From Chamaecyparis obtusa (Eukaryota > Streptophyta > Pinopsida > Cupressales > Cupressaceae): DNA of 64,000 bases. Shown one piece after another: positions 58,501 to 64,000 of the stretch. Below the pieces are notes generated by a model, which was not told the DNA's origin, made no database searches, and saw only the letters and a list, made by a program, of their open reading frames with translations. The stretch covers positions 2,937,501 to 3,001,500 of the forward strand of contig BSBK01001534.1 of assembly GCA_027943335.1 (NCBI GenBank). Reading direction: 5' to 3'. Positions within the stretch are counted from its first letter, which is position 1; the number at the start of each line of letters is the position of its first letter. Made by a program: the position numbers and the translations under genes.

Positions 58501-60571
58501 CTTTGCATGGAAATATTCAGATATGCCAGGATTGGATCCCAATCTCATTATGCACCATCTATCCATTGCTCCCGGAGTAAAACCAATCAAACAAAAATTG
58601 AGAAAGATGCATCCTCATGTTGCACTCTTAGTCAAAGCAGAACTAGAAAAACTCCTAAAAGCTGGATTTATCCGTGTCATAGACTATGCTGAGTGGATTT
58701 CCAACATTGTACCTGTTTCCAAACCAGATGGTTCAATCAGAGTATACACAGACTTTAGAGACGTGAATAGAGCATGCCCTAAGGATGATTTTCCACTGCC
58801 TAACATTGATATGATAGTGGACATGACTGCGGGCTATGAAATGTATTCCCTTATGGATGGTTTTTCTGGATACAACCAAATCAAAATTGCTCCAGAAGAT
58901 CAAGAGAAAACAGCTTTCACATGTGCGTGGGGAACTTTCTGTTGGAATGTTATGCCATTCGGACTCAAAAATGCTGGAGCTACATATCAAAGAGCAATGA
59001 CATCTATTTTTCATGATATGATGCATAGAACAATGGAGGATTATGTAGATGATACCTTGGCAAAATCCATGATTAGAACTGAACATCTAACAGACTTGAG
59101 CATGATCCTCGACAGAATGGAAAAATTTAGTCTTCGACTAAATCCTAAAAAGTGTGCTTTTGGAGTCACTTCTGGAAAGCTCCTAGGATACATCGTCTCC
59201 AAGAAAGGCATTGAAGTTGATCCAGCTAAGGTCAAGGCTATAATAGAGATGCAACCTCCCACAAATATTAGTCAAATGAGGACGTTGCAAGGCAGAGTTC
59301 AATCTATCAGAAGATTCATATCACAGCTAGCGGACATCTCACAGCCTTTTACAAAAACATTACATAAAGGTGTGACCTTTGCATGGAATGAAGAATGTGA
59401 GAACAACTTTAAACATATCAAGAAGTATCTATCAAATCCACCTATATTGATGCCTCCTATTCATGGGAAGCCATTAATATTATATGTCTCCGCAACAGAT
59501 ACATCACTGGGGGCATTGCTAGCACAGCATGATGAGAACAAGAAAGAAAGAGCCATCTACTATATCAGCCGAACTTTAGTGGCCTATGAGAAGAACTACT
59601 CAATGATAGAGAAGGCCTGTCTCGCTGTGATCTTTGCATCACAGAAATTGAGACACTACATGTTAGCTCATACTACTCATTTGGTAGCTAAAATTGATCC
59701 ACTGAAATATCTCCTAAGCAAAGCTGCCCTCACAGGTAGACTAGCTAAATGGGTCATGCTCTTGAGCGAATTTGACATTGAATATGTTGAAAGAAAAGCT
59801 ATCAAAGGACAGGTCATTGCTGATCAATTAGCTGAAGCACCATTGTTTGATGATACACCCATGCAAATGGAATTTCCTGATTCCTCTATCATGCACCTCT
59901 CTTCTAGAGCATGGCGATTATTCTTTGATGGCTCCTACACACAGAATGGATCCGAAGCAGGCATATTGTTCATTACTCCTCAAGGATACTCGATACCCAA
60001 AGCATTCAGATTAAAGTTTCCTTGCACAAACAATATTGCTGAATATGAGACACTTCTCAATGGTATGAAAATGGCAATACAGTGGAGAGTTACAGAGATG
60101 CACATTCATGGAGACTCACAACTGGTCATCCACCAGGTCAATGATGTGTACCAAACCAAAGATGAAAAGCTCATTCCTTACAAGAGAATGGTCGATGATC
60201 TAAAGAAATACTTCATCTCTATCACATTTGAGCAAATACCCAGAATGGAGAATAAGGCTGCTGATGCAATGGCAACATTATCTACTCTTTTACAACAACC
60301 TGAACATGAACTACGCTACGAGTTCCTGGTGGAAGCCCTATCCTATCCTGCATATGACTCCCCTGAAACCCGCATGATCTGCACTGTTGTAAGTTATGAC
60401 TCATCTCGCTACAAAAATTTGTTCTCCTATCTCCACGACCAAATCATCCCTGAGTCCTTTAACCGTTTTGAGAAACGAAACCTTATCCGATCCGCATCCC
60501 GATATGTCATCATTGGTAATGATCTGTACAAACGAGGTCTAGATGGTACACTACTTAGATGTTTAGAATGA
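55535..60571 (+). CDS. pol: Pol part 1: zinc knuckle, protease, G-patch-like, RT, RNase H, second RNase H
   Basis: It continues the gag frame directly; there is no ATG of its own near the start. Residues are counted from 55574. A knuckle of form CX2HX4HX4C is at 37-50. Protease active site IDGGAG is at about 285-290, with LLGRPW downstream. A G-patch-like segment is at 532-565 (KMGYSGQGPLGIRGKG). A long acidic, then Lys-rich linker runs to about 960. RT spans about 1010-1210 with YVDD at 1157-1160. RNase H follows to about 1420. A second RNase H starts with FFDGS (Asp 1452) and keeps later acidic residues (AEYE, HGDS, KAADA). The frame ends in TGA at 60569, just before the integrase zinc finger, again in frame with what follows. 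Together these domains mature the particle and copy RNA into DNA. Confidence 0.92.
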   Translation, partial: WDNKRKFTPLGESLESALRTLIADNMISLPPIQKPDPDPKPCWWKDNEFCAFHRTKGHKTNGCFHLKHIIQDLIDQGDITIDNPTSNNDHTAFTEPFPQHGKGVSTSQPNMGAKVNYAYPGNDVVINMVEPCLSESCNVITIVRRDRNHSSANAVTRSQAQTHLKGQTPNSFDVPKIPFNLTSASKQKVASKSSNPKDTRPTSYSIVQQLQHTNAKISMFELLRISPAHRDILDKALLSSNVPDDLDLDRFQTMVGHLTSPQFISFSEEDDNSLSHPHNQPLHIEVLIQNRRVKRVLIDGGAGLNICSYNLITQLGFSEMAIDPRKKITIKAYDEQERASKGTIVLPIRVGPVIKDTTCQVLDLPLAYNILLGRPWIHEMQAIPSTYHQCLKFPYEGVEVTIPADLSTTCNTLKESADKLVPNNRESSIKQQNVASTSKMDDIAKEINIKENGMGEYTIEPVLSLTSLPISPKSYGQSLKQSKSEPKEPMEAYKRHFVVEQVSKQEFEEDEAVLAWLYKEDSESKIVQPSESIAPTVPSNSYGPGNKLIAKMGYSGQGPLGIRGKGLVTPISHIGRAKKDTGGIGFKKKPYHLKGGCSHVIEQIAPGEPLLKKEETEPSDDDSDSSELIPYEKLPKEIKDLLDDTDDPIRRINVVETQEPTVVQEMVVPQEPANLEGNQTDREAGGSYSDTDSHEYEFKSETEGNPSWGIHPDFTHFLRFPRDSESEDESNDYEWGAIPEEDELITEKSIDVIHQYVSQPNVGLERNNELNVSDPPMAEEDSYDDVEPIHELNILSCNITFELERQVRTNDDISTSVNTIFQAFPTLTIQHPDLIDQTSTNPNHGMYTFPNDYALACYLNAVEPMSTSISESSVSMTESDIKYLSQKNKSKRKKKKSSEGENHFVAVSEPTKVKRKDVSEGENLSEAPKDEIFDVLPSHLQDRSPVLIEPTQSINLGTTEEPQLVHVAQSLSDEEKQNFTTFLSEKKINFAWKYSDMPGLDPNLIMHHLSIAPGVKPIKQKLRKMHPHVALLVKAELEKLLKAGFIRVIDYAEWISNIVPVSKPDGSIRVYTDFRDVNRACPKDDFPLPNIDMIVDMTAGYEMYSLMDGFSGYNQIKIAPEDQEKTAFTCAWGTFCWNVMPFGLKNAGATYQRAMTSIFHDMMHRTMEDYVDDTLAKSMIRTEHLTDLSMILDRMEKFSLRLNPKKCAFGVTSGKLLGYIVSKKGIEVDPAKVKAIIEMQPPTNISQMRTLQGRVQSIRRFISQLADISQPFTKTLHKGVTFAWNEECENNFKHIKKYLSNPPILMPPIHGKPLILYVSATDTSLGALLAQHDENKKERAIYYISRTLVAYEKNYSMIEKACLAVIFASQKLRHYMLAHTTHLVAKIDPLKYLLSKAALTGRLAKWVMLLSEFDIEYVERKAIKGQVIADQLAEAPLFDDTPMQMEFPDSSIMHLSSRAWRLFFDGSYTQNGSEAGILFITPQGYSIPKAFRLKFPCTNNIAEYETLLNGMKMAIQWRVTEMHIHGDSQLVIHQVNDVYQTKDEKLIPYKRMVDDLKKYFISITFEQIPRMENKAADAMATLSTLLQQPEHELRYEFLVEALSYPAYDSPETRMICTVVSYDSSRYKNLFSYLHDQIIPESFNRFEKRNLIRSASRYVIIGNDLYKRGLDGTLLRCLE

Positions 60572-61663
60572 GAAGAGTCTCAACGTGCATTAGAGGAAGT
60601 CCACGAGGGTATATGTGGGTCACACTCGAACGGGTTAACGTTAGCTCGAAAACTTATTAGGGCTGGGTATTATTGGCCTGAAATGGAAAAAGAAGCTATT
60701 AAATTTGCTAAAAACTGTCAACAGTGTCAAGTACATGGCAACTTGATTCATGCTCCAGGGAGAGATCTGATTCCCTTTACTACACAATGGCCTTTTCAAC
60801 AATGGGCATTTGATCTCATAGGTGCTATCCATCCGCACTCTTCTAATGGACATACCCATATAATCACAGCTACAGATTATTTTACAAAATGGGTAGAAGC
60901 AGTTCCTCTAACACAAGCAACGGGGAAACAGATCTCTATGTTCATCCTGAATTACATCATTTGCAGATATGGGATCCCTCACTCTATAATCACAGATAAC
61001 AGGGGACAATTCAAAAACAAGGACCTAGATGACTTATGTGCCAAGTTCAAAATTACTCAACATTGGTCATCTATCTACTATCCTCAAGGGAACGGACAAG
61101 CTGAGGCTTCAAACAAAAATCTCCTGAAGATCTTGCACAGAACAGTGAATAAAACAGGAAGAGACTGGCATCTGATGATCAATCCAGCTCTCTGGGCATA
61201 CAGAACTAGTATCAGAACGCCTACAGGGGCTACACCTTTCGCTTTAGTTTATGGGTCTGAAGCGGTACTGCCTATTGAGGTTGAAATCCCATCACTCAGG
61301 ATTAGAATGCATGGACTTGTCACTGATGAAGACTACAGAGTGTCGAGGTTACAAGAACTTGAACTACTAGATGAGCGCAGACAAGCAGCGTATGATCATC
61401 TCAGAGTGTATCAGAAAAGAATGTCTAGAGGCTACAACAAGAAAGTCAGACATAGAGAATTTCAGGTTGGCGATCTAGTGTTGAGAGAAAATCCTAAAAA
61501 TCAATCACATCGAGAACGCAAGGGGAAGTTCGAACCCAATTGGTTGGGTCCCTTTGTAATCACTGCTACTTTTGGCTCTGGTGCCTATCAACTCTCAACC
61601 ACTGAAGGAGAACAGCTCCGAGAACCAATCAACGTTCTCCATCTAAAGAAATTCTATGCCTAA
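60572..61663 (+). CDS. pol: Pol part 2: integrase
   Basis: It is in frame with the preceding part after the TGA. The HHCC zinc finger is at 60602-60727 (HEGICGSH ... CQQC). The catalytic core follows, with Asp at 60812 (FDLIG), Asp at 60995 (TDNRGQF) and Glu at 61103 (GQAEASNK); the last two are separated by 35 residues, the canonical D,D35E. The C terminus has GPFVI-type sequence and ends LHLKKFYA at 61663, without a chromodomain. All catalytic residues are kept. Integrase inserts the new DNA copy into the genome. The in-frame ATG at 60683 is internal and would drop most of the zinc finger, so it is not a credible start. Confidence 0.92.
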   Translation, partial: EESQRALEEVHEGICGSHSNGLTLARKLIRAGYYWPEMEKEAIKFAKNCQQCQVHGNLIHAPGRDLIPFTTQWPFQQWAFDLIGAIHPHSSNGHTHIITATDYFTKWVEAVPLTQATGKQISMFILNYIICRYGIPHSIITDNRGQFKNKDLDDLCAKFKITQHWSSIYYPQGNGQAEASNKNLLKILHRTVNKTGRDWHLMINPALWAYRTSIRTPTGATPFALVYGSEAVLPIEVEIPSLRIRMHGLVTDEDYRVSRLQELELLDERRQAAYDHLRVYQKRMSRGYNKKVRHREFQVGDLVLRENPKNQSHRERKGKFEPNWLGPFVITATFGSGAYQLSTTEGEQLREPINVLHLKKFYA

Positions 61664-64000
61664 GGCATTCAGTGCTTGGTAAATGTCCTGAAAAAATCTT
61701 AAAAATCGGAAAAAGTCCTGAAAAAATGAACATCTTGGTGAAAACCTAGCAATATGCGCCTTGATGATTCACAAAAAAAAAAAAAAAAATCAAAAAATCA
61801 AAAAATATCAAAAATTCAAAAAAATTGAAAAAATGAAAAATACAAAAAAAGAAAAAAAAAGTGCCTTGGTGAAAACCTGGAAACAGGCACCTCGGTAGCA
61901 AAAATAGAATCTCTACCAAGATGGTGAAAACTCGGCAAACGGGCACCACTTGTTCCACAATGCTCCATCTATCAGCACAATCTTGGTCTTTCCCAGCTTT
62001 CCGTCTTGCTTTAGTTTGTACATATCTCCCGGTTTGTTTCTGCATATCCTGGTTTCAATAAGTCGGTCTGTACACCAATCAGCTCAAGCGTCTGTATCCT
62101 ATCAATGTTCAAACTTGGGGGCAATCAATGTCATATCTTATAGTCTCCAATGTATCTTAGACATGTCATATCCACTCAGAGTCCTTTGAAGCTTCAAGTT
62201 GAGTCAGTCAGTCAGTCTCGTCTCCAGAAAAGATTTTGCATCAACAACAATCAAACATCAAAACTCAACTGAAAACAATCTGTGCTTTTCATGCTTTTAT
62301 CTCCTTGTATGCTTACTGATTCGCATTGAGATTTTTGCATATTGTGTCCCTTCGAGCTCTTCAATGATGTCCTTTCCAGGATTTAGAGAGTGATGACTGG
62401 GGGCATAATCTTTTCTTTGTCTTCTGCTTGTATGTGAAAATCTAACAGCTTTGGAAATTTTGGATTGAAATGGTGTCCGACTGTAAGAGCCTCTATCTCG
62501 AATTGGATGGCCATGCGTACCTCGACCATTGATACCTGAAAAATTCAAGGAAGTTTGATCTAACTATTGTCTTTTTGAGTAAGTTCTTTCTCCTACTGTG
62601 GAACGCAATCTTGCCTAAGGATGTGAACGATAAAGGGTCACTACGGGTAATTCACATTGGATTTAGAATGATCTCTTGACTGTTTGATGTGTTTGCAATG
62701 CAAGGCGTATTCAGGTCATCACGATGTTTATGTTTTGATGCTTGTACAAATTTCTATATCAAAATGGACATGATATTCAGGTCATCCTGGCATTTGTGCC
62801 TTGATGCTTATATTTAATCCAACATTTTGAAAATAAAGTCAATATTCATATATCCATGGTTGTTGTCTAGTGGGTGTTGTATTGATTCTTGCGCATACAA
62901 ATCGATATTCATATGTCTATGGTTTCATGGCTAGTGGGCATTGTATTGATTTATCCGGTTACCTAAAAGTTCAATGATGATAACAAATCGACACATGATC
63001 AGTGACTAGGTCCTAGGTCTTAGATTTCATTTCATTTTGCATGTCTCATTTCATTTTGCATGTTGCATGATCTCACAATGATTAAACGAACTCCAATGCT
63101 TAAATGATTCTTCAAATCGCATCTTCAAATCTAACAAGAGCTGAATCTCACACGAAGATGAAATAGCAAGTAGAATCCTTTTTCGGGATCAAAATTCAAA
63201 TCTGAGATCATTCATATTATTAACTACTTGCATATTTGACCTTCAATCATCACAGAAATCTAGTATTCAACTTAACTGATTATCTTACATCAAACTATCA
63301 AAATTTCAACTCATGGTCAAACCTAGTCAAACTTGGTCTTTTGGGACCTTCCAACGATGCAGAATGCGTTCTCGGATGTAAATAACCACTTCTCAGATCA
63401 ATTAACATGCTTCTAAACTATCAACGCTGACTTTTCTTGTCAGATTTCAATTTTAATCCCGAAGGGGGCATGCTATTGCACATCATTCAAAGTCTGTAAA
63501 TCAAATTCTATCGATCAAGTCTATCAATATCTTTCATCAGTGATCAAGACAAACAATCACGTCTAGTTACTGATTCATCAAAAGTCCTCATCGCTCGGGG
63601 CAAATCTATCATCACTTGGGGCATATCAGATTCATCAAGATCCATATCAATCTGATATTTTCTTAATCTTGTAAACTGTATCAATTTTTGCAACCATCAG
63701 ATCATAGTGTTCTTTCCTTGGTTCTTCGGCAACTGAAGGATTCGGATGTGATACTTGCTAGTTCTGCTAAGACAATCGAGTCTAGAACGGGTCACTCACT
63801 TCTTATCAATCCTAAGGTTCAGAATCAGGCATTTTGACACTTTTTCGCAATCATAGGTTCATCGCTGCTACAGTGAACATTATCTTTGGTCATTCAAGAC
63901 CTATTATCTCCATCTCAATTCAATATCAATCAGCTTCTATCTCATATCAATTATCAATCTCAAACATCAGTTTCATATCTCTATCAAACACAGACTTTCT
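61664..64000 (+). other. 3' non-coding region of the Tat element
   Basis: A long region after pol is usual in Tat elements. It begins with duplicated short units (CTTGGTGAAAACCT near 61734 and 61865, with GGTGAAAACTCGG at 61922) around an A-rich tract (61772-61862). Further repeats lie at 62704-62830 (ATTCAGGTCATC twice) and 62830-62960 (a 70-75-bp duplication sharing CTAGTGGG and TTGTATTGATT). Purine-rich GGGGGCA tracts at 62116, 62398 and 63464 could be polypurine tracts, but no LTR start matching TGTAATACCCC follows before the window ends. No antisense or extra gene is recognisable. Confidence 0.6.

Larger units (their letters stand above)
50025..64000 (+). mobile_element. Nearly intact Tat-type Ty3/gypsy retrotransposon, 3' end beyond window
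   Basis: The order is 5' LTR, primer site, long leader, gag, protease, RT, RNase H, second RNase H, integrase, and a long 3' non-coding part. A second RNase H after the normal one and the lack of a chromodomain are known features of the Tat lineage (Ogre, Retand and relatives). At over 14 kb it fits that size class. It is inserted at 50025 into the minus-strand gypsy pol, directly after ATTAAC. Only two in-frame stops occur in about 7.5 kb of coding, so it is the youngest element here. Confidence 0.9.

Noticed and set aside
61746..62548. Short frames on both strands after pol
   Set aside because: They come from A-rich and repeat sequence in the 3' non-coding region; no motif and no conserved extra gene is visible.

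Overview
The window looks like intergenic DNA from a large-genome seed plant. A gymnosperm is plausible but not provable from sequence alone. It is AT-rich and I see no convincing intact host gene. It holds layered Ty1/copia and Ty3/gypsy retrotransposons at all stages of decay, separated by satellites, microsatellites, inverted repeats and solo LTRs. Many stop codons in the old copies are TGA, TAG or TAA where related elements have Arg, Trp or Gln, which is the usual mark of C-to-T decay at methylated cytosines.

Layout. 1-5.84 kb: two copia remnants of one family lie tail to tail. 5.84-11.4 kb: non-coding, with small tandem repeats, CA/TG microsatellites, an inverted copy of a dispersed repeat (repeat A, about 7.93-9.17 kb) and a degenerate direct-repeat field. 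11.41-12.15 kb: a non-autonomous DNA transposon with Harbinger-like ends. 12.15-13.12 kb: a GC-richer, gene-like island. 13.15-16.3 kb: a divergent tandem array with units of about 300-420 bp. 15.7-22.86 kb: repeat A and its partial duplicate, and two 1.5-kb arms in inverted orientation. 24.41-25.98 kb: a probable solo LTR. 26-32.7 kb: non-coding, with several local and dispersed duplications and one SINE-like sequence.

32.7-41.6 kb: a minus-strand gypsy element (LTR, primer site, gag, protease). It is split by about 4.7 kb of foreign sequence that carries three near-identical hairpins and a decayed plus-strand reading frame of about 1,040 codons that I cannot assign to a family. 42.15-43.6 kb: plus-strand gypsy pol, cut at 43,598 by an LTR-like block (43.6-46.5 kb). 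46.77-47.49 kb: a 725-bp solo LTR with a perfect 5-bp target duplication, sitting at the 3' end of a minus-strand gypsy pol (47.49-50.02 kb).

50.025 kb to the window end: a young, nearly intact Ty3/gypsy element of the Tat type (two RNase H domains, no chromodomain). It is inserted into the preceding pol. It has a 5' LTR, primer-binding site, 2.9-kb leader, and one continuous gag-pol frame of about 2,490 codons interrupted only by two TGA codons. A long 3' non-coding region runs to the window edge, and the 3' LTR lies outside. The genes act together only as retrotransposon machinery: Gag forms the particle, protease matures it, RT and RNase H copy the RNA, and integrase inserts the DNA. The insertion order can be read directly: Tat into minus-strand gypsy, solo LTR into the same gypsy, and an unknown insert into the older gypsy.
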